Source of the DNA: Nitrospira lenta
Lineage (GTDB): Bacteria > Nitrospirota > Nitrospiria > Nitrospirales > Nitrospiraceae
Direction: 5' to 3'
DNA: 64,000 bases
NCBI RefSeq assembly: GCF_900403705.1
Contig: NZ_OUNR01000001.1
Coordinates: 806,001-870,000, forward strand
Part shown: positions 25,478-35,200 of the stretch, one piece after another
Layout of the letters: every line of letters begins with the position of its first letter
Numbering within the stretch: position 1 is the stretch's first letter
The notes under the pieces: model-generated
Seen by the model: only the letters and a program-made list of their open reading frames with translations
Database searches by the model: none
What the model was told of the DNA's origin: nothing
Made by a program: the position numbers and the translations under genes

Positions 25478-26539
25478 ATGCTTCGCCTTGGTTTCGTCAT
25501 GCTCCTCACGCTTCCGCTTCTGACGGGCTGTGCCTCGTCGTTCATCGATTTGCGAGAGAATCTCGACGGGCATCGATCTTCGTTCGAGGAAAAGCTCGCG
25601 GGCGATCCGGTGAAGATGGAACAATTCAGGGCCTGCAGCGGACAGGCCCATGACGGCAGCAGCCTGCCCCTCAGCCTTGCAACGGATACTCCCGCAACGC
25701 AACCGGTCAGCGCACCCGTCACAAGCGCCGGCAGACTTCGGGCCCCGGTGCAAGCATTGGTCGAACGGATTCACGAACGGGCCGGGAACAACGCAACGTC
25801 CCTCGGCGTCCTCTCCGGCATGGTCGATGATTTCGCCGATTCCTCACGGCGCCGGTTGGATCTGGACAAACTCCGCCTACTCACCGACGCCATCCGCCAT
25901 TGGCAGGCTCACCTCGATTTCGACGACGATGCATTGGCGAAAGACGCCTCGCTTTTTGCCCGACTCTTCCTCGCTTACAACCGGGCCTACTTCGGCGACG
26001 TGCGCTATGCCATCGCCCCCGACCCCGCCTCAGGAACGGTGCGCGGGATTGTCCAGATCACTTCGCGGGGGTTTGTCGACCGCGGTGGCAACACCGTTCG
26101 GTTTCCCGGCCTCTCCGCCACCGCGCAGATTGACGCGACTCGCACCGTTGAACTGACGACGACTCCCGTCAACTCTCAACAGGTCAGCGCCGACCTCACG
26201 CGCATTTTCCTTGAAGCCTTCTTCGATGCCGCGTTTCGTGTTCCCGCCGTGCACCAGGCCACGGCTCTCCATCTGCCGGCACAAACGCCGCTCTATCCGG
26301 CATTCGACCCCTCACACCCGTCCATTTCACTGGATGCGCTGGCGACAGTGACCCAGCGCGCGCTCAAGACTGAAGCCATCGTACTCTCTCTGACAGGGAA
26401 AGCTCTGCGCGGCGGGAGTCTGTTCGGCACAAACAACGAAACCGTTGTCGCCACGCTTGAAACAGCCGCGGGGGTTTTTGCAAAGAAGCTCGTCGAGCAC
26501 GAAGGCTTCTGCTATTTTCAAGTCACACCGCATCCCTAA
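25478..26539 (+). CDS. Lipoprotein of unknown function, first gene of the patatin cassette
   Basis: A 353-residue predicted lipoprotein: MLRLGFVMLLTLPLLTGC gives a signal peptide and a lipobox with the lipidated Cys at residue 18. The ATG at 25478 has GGAG about seven bases upstream; a GTG at 25442 is in frame but would push the signal peptide inward. The mature part has no motif I recognise; it alternates short beta-like stretches (GIVQITSRGFVDRGGNTVRFPG) and helices. It stands 41 bases before a patatin lipoprotein and likely shares its transcript, so a partner or chaperone role in the envelope is possible. Confidence 0.75.
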   Translation: MLRLGFVMLLTLPLLTGCASSFIDLRENLDGHRSSFEEKLAGDPVKMEQFRACSGQAHDGSSLPLSLATDTPATQPVSAPVTSAGRLRAPVQALVERIHERAGNNATSLGVLSGMVDDFADSSRRRLDLDKLRLLTDAIRHWQAHLDFDDDALAKDASLFARLFLAYNRAYFGDVRYAIAPDPASGTVRGIVQITSRGFVDRGGNTVRFPGLSATAQIDATRTVELTTTPVNSQQVSADLTRIFLEAFFDAAFRVPAVHQATALHLPAQTPLYPAFDPSHPSISLDALATVTQRALKTEAIVLSLTGKALRGGSLFGTNNETVVATLETAAGVFAKKLVEHEGFCYFQVTPHP

Positions 26540-26580
26540 TCGCTTGCTCTCAACGCATCTGACGAACTGATGAGGATTCG

Positions 26581-28017
26581 ATGACACGCACACGCTCATT
26601 CAGCCTTATTCTGGCATGCCTCCTCCCACTCAGCGGATGTTTTGCCAAGATCCATCAACTCCCTGCCCATACCGACCAACACCAGCCAGTCTTTGCCCCG
26701 TTGCCTGATCGGGACACGCTGGTCGGCCTCGCCGTATCGGGCGGCGGAAGCCGCGCCGCGACCTTTGCCGCCGGCACGTTAGAAGCGCTGGCAAATGTCC
26801 GCTTCATGGAGGGTGGGCAGGAACGCAGCGTCCTCGAAGCCATCACCCATATGTCGAGCGTCTCGGGCGGAAGCCTGGCGACGGCCTACTACGCCGTGAA
26901 GAAACCGGCGAAGACGGAACCCGTCTTCGCCGGCTCACAGCTATCCCCCGCCTACCAGCAGTTTTTTGCCCGCTTCAAAGACGACATGCAGAAGAACTTT
27001 CAGATCCGGGCACTGGGACGCCAAGTGCTGAACTTCCGGGTGGCCAACCCAACTAAATTTGCGCATTCGTTCGCCGACGTCTGGGATGCCAACTTCTTCG
27101 ACGAGATCACCTTTGCCGGACTGTATGAGCGGACCAGACAAGGAGATGCGCCGCAGATCATGCTGAATGGCACGATCTACAACTCGGGCCGGCGGTTCGT
27201 ACTGACCACGCTGGCTCCGGCTGACTTTGCCTACGATTTCACCGCAGAGTTGCGCGCCAAGCTGATCGCCAAGGGGCTCCAATTCACCCCGGAAGGCAAG
27301 GCCAGCTTCGATCGAAGCGTGGACCGGGCCAAGAATCAATTTCTGCCGCTGACAATGGAAGACCTCGGCGGCGATCACCGCACATTGCCGCTGTCGCTCG
27401 CCGTCGCCACCTCCGCCTCCTTCCCGCCGGTGGTCGGACCGGTCACCTATCAGACCGCAGGATCCTCATCGTATACCCACGTCGGCGACGGCGGCCTCTT
27501 CGACAACCTCGGCACGGAATCGCTGACCACCCTGTTCCTGAACAAGTTGAACCCGGCCCACCCGCACACAGGCCGCGGGCTGATCCTCGTCATCGATACC
27601 TCCTATCCCTTCGATGAGGGATCCGCCGATCTCGGGAGCAGCGAGAAAGGGTTTGAAGTATTTATCGACGATCCTTCCCGGATTGTCGGCATCATGGAGG
27701 AACGAGCCAATGCCTATCAGGCGATGCTCTGGCACAGCCTCCGGGCAGAAGGCGTCCTCCTCCCGGATTACGATCATCTGAAACTCATTATTCTTCGGCA
27801 TACCGACGCCGAGTGGACGAAGGACGATCCCATCCCCGCCGGATGCCCGTCCGGACTGACCCCGGCGGATGTGAATCGGGTCATCCGGAAAATTCCGACC
27901 CTGTTCAAGATCGACGAGGATTGCCACGCGCCGCTGCTGTTCACCGCAGCGAAGAAAGTCGTGGAGAAACAGCAGCGCCGAATTGTGACATTCTTACAAG
28001 CAGCCCCGGCACACTGA
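26581..28017 (+). CDS. Patatin-like phospholipase, lipoprotein
   Basis: A 478-residue lipid acyl hydrolase anchored by a lipobox (ILACLLPLSGC, Cys at 20). The patatin fold is marked by the oxyanion loop VSGGGSRAATFAAG (about 53-66), the nucleophile-elbow Ser in SSVSGGS (about 93-99) and the catalytic Asp in GDGGLFDNLG (about 302-311). The elbow reads S-V-S-G-G rather than G-x-S-x-G, as in several patatin-like subfamilies. It probably hydrolyses phospholipid or another ester in the envelope. It lies between a lipoprotein gene and a second, membrane-embedded patatin gene 36 bases downstream. Confidence 0.88.
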   Translation: MTRTRSFSLILACLLPLSGCFAKIHQLPAHTDQHQPVFAPLPDRDTLVGLAVSGGGSRAATFAAGTLEALANVRFMEGGQERSVLEAITHMSSVSGGSLATAYYAVKKPAKTEPVFAGSQLSPAYQQFFARFKDDMQKNFQIRALGRQVLNFRVANPTKFAHSFADVWDANFFDEITFAGLYERTRQGDAPQIMLNGTIYNSGRRFVLTTLAPADFAYDFTAELRAKLIAKGLQFTPEGKASFDRSVDRAKNQFLPLTMEDLGGDHRTLPLSLAVATSASFPPVVGPVTYQTAGSSSYTHVGDGGLFDNLGTESLTTLFLNKLNPAHPHTGRGLILVIDTSYPFDEGSADLGSSEKGFEVFIDDPSRIVGIMEERANAYQAMLWHSLRAEGVLLPDYDHLKLIILRHTDAEWTKDDPIPAGCPSGLTPADVNRVIRKIPTLFKIDEDCHAPLLFTAAKKVVEKQQRRIVTFLQAAPAH

Positions 28018-28053
28018 CCACCGAACTGACCGAGGGAGCAACCGGACAAGAAT

Positions 28054-30711
28054 ATGACCATGATGGATTCTGACCAGACCGACGGCCCGATCCCGCTGGC
28101 GCAAGTCCTCGCGGAAGAAGCGGCGGAATTGCACGACGCCCATCGCTCATTCCCCGACCATCTCTCGCCGGACGAGCACTTGAAGCAGGTCTTCTCGTCG
28201 ATCCATCAGCTGAATCCCACGCGTTCCGCACTCTGTCTGTCCGGCGGAGGCATTCGCAGCGCCACCTTCGGACTCGGAGTGTTGCAGGGATTGGCGCGGC
28301 ACAATCTGCTCCGGCATTTCGATTACCTCTCCACCGTATCGGGTGGCGGCTACATCGGCAGCTGGTTTAGTGCCTGGATTCATCGCGATCCGGACGGCCT
28401 CCAAGGAGTCTGCGACCAACTGGGCCAGGCCGCGCCACCCGGCGCAACGGCCCATGAGCCCGAGCCGGTGAGCTGGCTCCGCACCTACAGTAACTATCTC
28501 AGTCCCCGCCTGGGACTGATGTCGGCCGACTCGTGGACCCTCGTGGGCACCTATCTGCGCAACCTCCTCCTGAATTGGCTGGTGCTCGTCCCCTTCTTAC
28601 TGGCACTGCTGGCCCTGCCCCTGCTCTACCACTCCGCGTTGAACGCACCGGCTTCCCCGTCAGCCATGACAGCACTGGTACTGCTGGGATCCTCCGGCTT
28701 GCTGATCAACCTGACGTATCTGCACCTCTGCCGGCCGAATTTATGGAAACTGCGGCAAGCTCCCGTCTGGAAACGGATCGAAACTCAAGGGACATTCCTC
28801 GTTGCCTGTCTCCTGCCCCTCATGGCGGGAGCTGTCTGCCTCACCATCGCCTGGGGATGGTTTCACCGGCAGCCGGACTACTCACTCGATCGCCTCTCCT
28901 TGTTCGGATTGCCCAGCTTGGTCACGCTGGCCTTGGGAGCCGGTGCCATGCACCTGACCGCGTGGCTCATCGCAGCCATTCTCCTCCGCCGGCCATGGCT
29001 GGACTGGTGGCGCTTCTTCGAGTCGCTGACGATTGTCCTAAGCGGCCTGCTCGGAGGAGGACTCCTCTGGGTCGCCCTCAAGCAGCTCGATCGGATCAAA
29101 GCGCTCGACCCCGATCTGCTCTGGTACACCTGTGCAGCAGTCCCGGCTTTCCTCTCCCTCTTCCTCCTTGCCGCGACTCTCTTCATCGGCATTGCCAGCC
29201 GCTCGACCGGAGACGGCGACAGGGAATGGTGGGGCCGCGCGGGATCGTGGATACTGATCGCGTCCGTCTGCTGGGTCGGCCTGGGAAGCATCGCCATCTT
29301 CGGTCCGGCCTGGTGGGGAAAACTGTCTACAGAGGTCGCCTCAGCGGGCGGGATCACGGGCCTCCTCACCGTGGTGCTGGGATTCAGCGCCAAGACCGAT
29401 GCGAAGCCCTCAGGGTCCGAGCCAGCCTGGTGGAAGCAACTCGGGAAGCAGGTCTATCTGCTTCTGTTGGCGCCGCTGACCATCGGGCTCATCCTCATTC
29501 AGCTCGCGCGCATCACGCAGGCCATCGTCGCCGAGGCACCGTGGTTTCAGGTCGGTGAATTCATCGTCGGCATGGCGCTCTTCAGCGTCCTGCTGTCTGT
29601 CGTCATCAATATCAACAAATTTTCGCTGCACTCGATGTATCGCAACCGTCTGATTCGCGCCTATCTCGGCGCGTCGCGCTGGAACTCTCGTACACCCAAC
29701 TCCTTTACGGGATTCGACTCGGGGGATAATCTCGCTATGGCCGATCTCGCCCCCCAAGCGAGCGCGGCGCAGAAACCTTTCCACGTGGTCAACATCGCAC
29801 TGAATCTGGTCCATGGGAATAATCTCGCCTGGCAACAACGCAAAGCCCAGTCCTTTACCGTGTCACCGCTGCATTGCGGCAGCTTCGTGAACCAGCTCGG
29901 CTACCGCCGATCCTCTGAGTACGGAAAGAACCCGGCCGTCAATCAAGCCATCACCCTCGGCACCGCCCTCGCGATCTCAGGCGCGGCCGCCAGCCCAAAC
30001 ATGGGCTACCATTCGTCGCCGGCCATCACGTTTTTACTGACGCTCTTCAATATCCGGCTGGGTTGGTGGCTGGGTAATCCCGGCCGCGCCGGGCAAGATA
30101 CCTACTCACAGTCCTGCCCGGAATTCGCCGTCGGGCCGATGCTGGCGGAAGCGTTCGGTTTCACCAATGAACAAAAGCGGTATGTGTACCTGTCCGATGG
30201 CGGGCATTTTGAAAACCTCGGGCTCTACGAGATGGTGTTACGGCGATGCCACTACATACTCGTGAGTGACGCGGGTTGCGATGAGAAGATGGAGTTTCAG
30301 GACCTGGGGAATGCCATTCGAAAGATCCGAATCGATCTGGGCATCGATATCGACATCAATGTGGAGCCGCTGCGACCGTCGGCCCAGCACCGCTCCGGAG
30401 TCCACTATGCGGTCGGCGCCATCCGCTATAGTCGGGTTGATCCGGGTGCCCCTGACGGCATCCTGATTTACCTCAAACCTTCTCTGAGCGGGGATGAACC
30501 GGTCGACGTGTTGGAGTATGCGGCCCATCACGGGCAATTCCCGCATGAACCGACATCCGATCAATTTTTCGACGAGTCCCAATTTGAATCGTATCGCCGG
30601 CTGGGCAGACATGTGGCAGAAGAGGTCTTCGCCTCCGTCACCGCACAGGCCGGCACATTGCCGGGCGCCTTCGACGCACTGCGGGCGCGGCACGCCCCCT
30701 CTCAGGGATAA
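28054..30711 (+). CDS. Large membrane-embedded patatin-like phospholipase
   Basis: An 885-residue protein in which a patatin domain is split by a membrane region. The N-terminal part carries the oxyanion loop LCLSGGGIRSATFGLGVLQG (about 63-82) and the nucleophile in STVSGGGYIGSW (about 97-108). Residues about 165-510 hold roughly eight to nine hydrophobic helices. The C-terminal part returns to a soluble fold with the catalytic Asp in YLSDGGHFENLGLYE (about 710-724). Ser-Asp dyad residues are therefore about 600 residues apart in sequence. It should act at the membrane face. It is the last gene of the lipoprotein-patatin-patatin set. Confidence 0.85.
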   Translation: MTMMDSDQTDGPIPLAQVLAEEAAELHDAHRSFPDHLSPDEHLKQVFSSIHQLNPTRSALCLSGGGIRSATFGLGVLQGLARHNLLRHFDYLSTVSGGGYIGSWFSAWIHRDPDGLQGVCDQLGQAAPPGATAHEPEPVSWLRTYSNYLSPRLGLMSADSWTLVGTYLRNLLLNWLVLVPFLLALLALPLLYHSALNAPASPSAMTALVLLGSSGLLINLTYLHLCRPNLWKLRQAPVWKRIETQGTFLVACLLPLMAGAVCLTIAWGWFHRQPDYSLDRLSLFGLPSLVTLALGAGAMHLTAWLIAAILLRRPWLDWWRFFESLTIVLSGLLGGGLLWVALKQLDRIKALDPDLLWYTCAAVPAFLSLFLLAATLFIGIASRSTGDGDREWWGRAGSWILIASVCWVGLGSIAIFGPAWWGKLSTEVASAGGITGLLTVVLGFSAKTDAKPSGSEPAWWKQLGKQVYLLLLAPLTIGLILIQLARITQAIVAEAPWFQVGEFIVGMALFSVLLSVVININKFSLHSMYRNRLIRAYLGASRWNSRTPNSFTGFDSGDNLAMADLAPQASAAQKPFHVVNIALNLVHGNNLAWQQRKAQSFTVSPLHCGSFVNQLGYRRSSEYGKNPAVNQAITLGTALAISGAAASPNMGYHSSPAITFLLTLFNIRLGWWLGNPGRAGQDTYSQSCPEFAVGPMLAEAFGFTNEQKRYVYLSDGGHFENLGLYEMVLRRCHYILVSDAGCDEKMEFQDLGNAIRKIRIDLGIDIDINVEPLRPSAQHRSGVHYAVGAIRYSRVDPGAPDGILIYLKPSLSGDEPVDVLEYAAHHGQFPHEPTSDQFFDESQFESYRRLGRHVAEEVFASVTAQAGTLPGAFDALRARHAPSQG

Positions 30712-30752
30712 CTCCGATACCGATTCCAGGCGAACGCGTGGACGGAGAGGAC

Positions 30753-31391
30753 TTATTCATCCAATTTGGCGTCAATGGCGTATCGAATCAATTCGGCTGT
30801 CGTCTGGCAGGACAGCTTTTCAAGAATTCTGGCGCGGTAGGTGCTGACCGTTTTCACACTGAGCGCCAGCTCCTCGGCGATCACACTCACGGATTTTCCC
30901 TGCCCGAACAATCGCAGCACTTGCAACTCCCGATCGGACAGGCGCGCGTGCAAGGCTCCTTCGACGCCGGCTTCGAGCGCCTCGGCCATCTGATCGGCCA
31001 GGGCCTCCGTAATATACCGGCCGCCTTGCAGCACCCGGCGAACAGCCGTGAGAAGTTCGGACGGGGCGCTTTGCTTGGTCAGATACCCGGACGCGCCGGC
31101 CCTGATCGCCCGCATCGCAAACTCCTTCTCGGGATACAGGCTCAGCATGAGCACCGGCAATCGCGGCTGAAGCAGCTTCGTCTCTTTCAACACCTCCAGC
31201 CCATGCTTGTCCGGCAGCGCGACATCCAGGAGCAGCAGGTCCCAGGGCTCCCGCCGAATCGCTTCCAACGCGGCTTCCCCGCCGCTGGCTTCTTCAATCT
31301 CGGAACACAGCTGTTCATGCAACAACAGATCCCTGACACCCCGCCGAACGATCGGATGATCATCAACCAAAAGACAGCGGCAGGTATTCAT
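30753..31391 (-). CDS. NarL/FixJ-family response regulator
   Basis: A 212-residue regulator starting at ATG 31391 (MNTCRCLLVDDHPIVRRG), whose first bases overlap the stop codon of the kinase upstream (ATGA). Receiver landmarks: LLVDDHPIVRRG, LLLLDVALPDKHG with the phospho-accepting Asp, and YLTKQSA with the conserved Lys. The C-terminal helix-turn-helix is LSDRELQVLRLFGQGKSV ... VKTVSTYRARILEKL. It is more distant from the regulators at 13912 and 18220 than they are from each other. Partner: the multi-sensor kinase at 31388. Confidence 0.93.
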   Translation of the reverse strand: MNTCRCLLVDDHPIVRRGVRDLLLHEQLCSEIEEASGGEAALEAIRREPWDLLLLDVALPDKHGLEVLKETKLLQPRLPVLMLSLYPEKEFAMRAIRAGASGYLTKQSAPSELLTAVRRVLQGGRYITEALADQMAEALEAGVEGALHARLSDRELQVLRLFGQGKSVSVIAEELALSVKTVSTYRARILEKLSCQTTAELIRYAIDAKLDE

Positions 31392-34300
31392 GATCCCGCT
31401 TTCTCCGGCGCCGGTTCGGCCACCGGAATCCACACCGTCACCGTACTGCCGGCGCCGGGGCTTGAAGTGACATCCACCCGGCCTCCCAAAATTTCGGCCC
31501 GCTCACAAACACCCCGTATCCCCATCCCGCTGCTGGACTCGGCTTGTGGGTCGAATCCGATCCCGTCATCCTGAATCGTCAACATCCAACCCTGGGCATC
31601 CACCGTGAGGACGACCGACATCGTCATCGCCTGCGCATGGCGGACCACATTGGTCACCAGCTCTTGAGCCATTCGGTAGAGCGCCGCCTCAATTGTCGAG
31701 TTCGCCCGCGTCTCAACGGCTTCGGCTTCGATCGAAATGGAACACACTAAATCCGACCGGGACTGAATCTCCGACACCAGGGCCTCAAGCGCCTCTTTCA
31801 ATCCCAGCGCTTCAAGCACCGACGGTCGCAGCGCCCGGACGATGCGCCGCAGCCGCACAAACAGTTCATCCGTGGTCTCCAGCGCGCACCGCGTCCGCTC
31901 GCGCGCACGCGCGGGCGACACCACGCTGGTCTCGCCCAGCGCCTGGCGAGTCGCTTCGAGATCGAACTTCAATGCCGTCAGCAATTGTCCGACCTCGTCG
32001 TGCAATTCCCGCGAGAGCCGGCGGCGTTCGTTGGACTCCACGACCTGCAACTCTCGGGACAGGCTTTGAAGCCGCTGATAGGCTGCCTCTAATGAGGCAT
32101 ACGCCCGCTTGGAAAAGGTCACATCGATCATGGCCCCGATCATCCGGAGCGGCCGGCCGGCCGCATCGCGGACGATTTGCCCGCGATCGAAGAAATATCC
32201 GTAGGACCCGTCCGCCAGCCTAAAGCGATACTCCGCCGTGACGGTCTTGACCTCCGACGCCAGAGCCGCATCAATGACCGCCAGGATGCGACTCCGATCC
32301 TCAGGATGCAGCCGGTCGGCCCAAGCCGCCAGACTCGGAGCTTCAGGCGAGTCATAGCCGAACTTTTCCCGCGCATTCGGCGACCACCAATGCTCCTGCG
32401 TCACAAGATCCCAATCCCATAAAATATCGTTGGTCGCTTCGGCCACGAGCCGGAACCGTTCCTCGCTCCCTCTGAGCGCTTGCTCGTCGTGCCTCCGCTG
32501 GCTGACGTCACGCACGAACGCGCAGCTATACTCACGTCCCTCATACTGCAAGAACTGCACATTCACTTCGACAGGGATCCTTCGGCCGTCCTTAGCACAG
32601 TGCTCGCTTTGGATCGAGGTCGTTCCCGTTCGTTTGAGCTTGACCCAAAAATCCGGCCAGCTCACGACAGCGAAATGCGGATTAATGTCAGGAACCGTCA
32701 TCTGCCTGAACTCCTCCACCGTATACCCCAACATCGCACAGGCCGCGTGATTCACATTGCCAATGCGAGCGTGCTGATCGACCAAATAGAACGCGTCGGT
32801 CGCATGGTCGATGCAAAATTGCGTCAAGCGAAGCTTATCCGCCGCGCGGGTCCGTTCGATGGCGATGCTGGCCATGTGGCTTGCGCGGTCGACCAATTCC
32901 AGGTCGACGGCCTTGGGATAGCGGGGCCGGGCCCAATAGACGGCAACGGTGCCGAGCACGGCGCCGTCCGCGGCAAGGATCGGCGTAGACCAACAGGCCT
33001 GCAGGCCATGAGAAAGCGCCAGCTCGCGGTAATTCTCCCAGAGGGGATCTGCGGCAATATCCGACACGATGATCCGCTGTTTTGTGGCTGCGGCAGTCCC
33101 GCATGAACCGGCAGCGGGCCCGATCGCCGCGCCGTCGATCGCACGCACATAGGCCTCAGGCAAACTAGGCCACGCGCCATGCCACAAACGCGTCCCGTCA
33201 TGATCGAGCAGCAAAATGGAGCAGAACGATTCTGCCAGACACACCTCCAACGCACGGCACATCGTGGTCAAGATGGCCGGCAGCGCCGCATTCGTGGCGA
33301 TCATATTCAACAGATCGTTCTCCGTGACGATAAGCGACTCGCGAATCTTCCGGTCGGTGATATTCTTGCAGGAACCGGATATGCGCCGAGGGATTCCGAA
33401 CTCATCCCAGGTCGCCTGCCCACGCGCGTAGATCCATCGATAATCGCCGTGACTGGTGCGCAGCCGGTACTCGATCTCATAGGGAATACGGCGGTCGAGG
33501 TGTGCCGTCAGCAGGTTGAATACGCGTTCTTTGTCGTCGGGATGCAGCCTACTGGCCCAATGTGACACCAAGTCGAACGGCTCCGACTCCTCCAAGTCTA
33601 GAATCATACGCGTGCGCGGAGACCACCAGACCGGGGTGGCAGACTCCCATGATTCGCCCGGCCTAATATGCATGTCCCAGAGGGCGTCATTCGCTCCGGC
33701 CGCAGCCAGCGCAAAACGCTGCTCGCTCTCCGCAAGCGCCTGCTCCATCTCCTTGCGCGCCGTGATGTCCGTATGCGATCCAAGAAGACGAATCTTCCGA
33801 CCGTCATCTTCCGTGACGAACGACGCATGTGAGTCGAACCACCGATAGGAGCCGTCTTTGTGCCGCAAACGAAAATCTTGCTGATAGACACCGACAGGAT
33901 TGGCTGGATATCGTTGCGCGTACAGGATCGCCCGGTCGCGGTCATCCGGATGCAGCCGGGAAGCCCACGTCTCAAGACCATTCGCCAGTTCCGTCTCGTC
34001 GTATCCGATCTGGCTTTTCCATTCTTTGGAGTAACAGACTTCGCCCGTCTCGGTATTCCAATCCCACAATCCTGTATTGGAAGCCTGAAGCGCCAGATGA
34101 AGCTGCTCCTGCGAGAGTCGCAGCGCTTCCTCCGTCTGTTTGCGCTCACTGATGTCATACGTAATGGCCAATTGCTCTGTCCCACCGGTAACGGGATTGT
34201 GAAAGGGCACGGCATGGGTTTCCAGCCACCGGCGGGTTCCTTGAAAGCCCTGCACTTTGAACTGAAGCGTTCGCGACGCGCCCCCTATCACGTCGTGGTG

Positions 34301-35080
34301 CATGCGCATGAATGCCTCGCGATACTCGGGGAGCACCAGGTCGAAGACCGAGCAGCCCACCACTTCCTCCTCACGACACACCTCAATCAGGCTGAGCCCG
34401 GCGGGATTCATGTGCAGCAGCGTTCCATCGGCGGCCACGCGCTTGATACAGCCCGGCCCGGTGTTCAACATAAGGGCACACAGCATGTCCCGTTTCGACC
34501 GCTCCTCATTCACTCGCGGGCCGACATTGGGGTCTTGCAAGAACGCCGTAGCGGGCGACGACTCGACGGACGCCGCCCCGGCCTCGCCGCCTCGTCGCAG
34601 TTCAAGTTGAGCCACCACCTGTTTGGCCAAGGTGCGCAAGGCGTTGCCTTGCTCGGAAGTCAGCGCGCGCGGCACCGTATCCATGACGGCCAACGCACCG
34701 AGGGCATGGCCATCAGGTGTGAGCAGCGGCGCTCCGGCATAGAACCGGATGGACGGAGACGCGACGACCCATGGATGATCGCGAAACCGCTCATCGGCAT
34801 CGGCGGCATCCACGATAAAGAGATCCGTTCCAAGAATGGTGTGAGCACAGAACGCTCTGGATCGCGGGAACGGGGTATAAGAAGACAGGCCCACTACGGA
34901 CTTGAACGACAGGCGCGTGGAGTCGACAAAAGAAATGACCGCAATCGGAGCCTGACACACATAGGCCGCTAATTGGGCCAGTTCGTCGAAAGCCGGCTCC
35001 GAAGGCGTATTGAGGATGCGGCTGCGATAGAGGGCCTCGAGCCGGGCAGATTCACGGGAAGGGATCGGAGCAATAACCAT
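31388..35080 (-). CDS. Soluble GAF/PAS multi-sensor histidine kinase, NarL-type
   Basis: A 1230-residue kinase without transmembrane segments. Domain order: GAF (about 15-170, RLSFKSVVGL ... RFYAGAPLLTPDGHALGALAVMD), three PAS domains (about 200-570), a second GAF (about 590-740, CSILLLDHDG ... STPILAADGAVLGTVAVYW), two PAS domains (about 750-1000), HisKA_3 (NERRRLSRELHDEVGQLLTAL, His near 1026) and the ATPase (MAQELVTNVVRHA, DDGIGFD, GMGIRGVCERAEILGG). One PAS domain (EAFMRMHH ... GTRRWLETHAVPFHNP) closely resembles one in the kinase at 14760. It is translationally coupled to the regulator at 30753. Confidence 0.92.
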   Translation of the reverse strand: MVIAPIPSRESARLEALYRSRILNTPSEPAFDELAQLAAYVCQAPIAVISFVDSTRLSFKSVVGLSSYTPFPRSRAFCAHTILGTDLFIVDAADADERFRDHPWVVASPSIRFYAGAPLLTPDGHALGALAVMDTVPRALTSEQGNALRTLAKQVVAQLELRRGGEAGAASVESSPATAFLQDPNVGPRVNEERSKRDMLCALMLNTGPGCIKRVAADGTLLHMNPAGLSLIEVCREEEVVGCSVFDLVLPEYREAFMRMHHDVIGGASRTLQFKVQGFQGTRRWLETHAVPFHNPVTGGTEQLAITYDISERKQTEEALRLSQEQLHLALQASNTGLWDWNTETGEVCYSKEWKSQIGYDETELANGLETWASRLHPDDRDRAILYAQRYPANPVGVYQQDFRLRHKDGSYRWFDSHASFVTEDDGRKIRLLGSHTDITARKEMEQALAESEQRFALAAAGANDALWDMHIRPGESWESATPVWWSPRTRMILDLEESEPFDLVSHWASRLHPDDKERVFNLLTAHLDRRIPYEIEYRLRTSHGDYRWIYARGQATWDEFGIPRRISGSCKNITDRKIRESLIVTENDLLNMIATNAALPAILTTMCRALEVCLAESFCSILLLDHDGTRLWHGAWPSLPEAYVRAIDGAAIGPAAGSCGTAAATKQRIIVSDIAADPLWENYRELALSHGLQACWSTPILAADGAVLGTVAVYWARPRYPKAVDLELVDRASHMASIAIERTRAADKLRLTQFCIDHATDAFYLVDQHARIGNVNHAACAMLGYTVEEFRQMTVPDINPHFAVVSWPDFWVKLKRTGTTSIQSEHCAKDGRRIPVEVNVQFLQYEGREYSCAFVRDVSQRRHDEQALRGSEERFRLVAEATNDILWDWDLVTQEHWWSPNAREKFGYDSPEAPSLAAWADRLHPEDRSRILAVIDAALASEVKTVTAEYRFRLADGSYGYFFDRGQIVRDAAGRPLRMIGAMIDVTFSKRAYASLEAAYQRLQSLSRELQVVESNERRRLSRELHDEVGQLLTALKFDLEATRQALGETSVVSPARARERTRCALETTDELFVRLRRIVRALRPSVLEALGLKEALEALVSEIQSRSDLVCSISIEAEAVETRANSTIEAALYRMAQELVTNVVRHAQAMTMSVVLTVDAQGWMLTIQDDGIGFDPQAESSSGMGIRGVCERAEILGGRVDVTSSPGAGSTVTVWIPVAEPAPEKAGS

Positions 35081-35200
35081 AGTCCGCCTTCCTGCTAAGA
35101 GACGGAGACTATCCTACAAAATTACAGCCCCTTCGTACCATAGAGGCGAATTACCCTAGTGACTGCTCCGGAGCCCGCTCCGCAACCGCAGCCACCGCCG

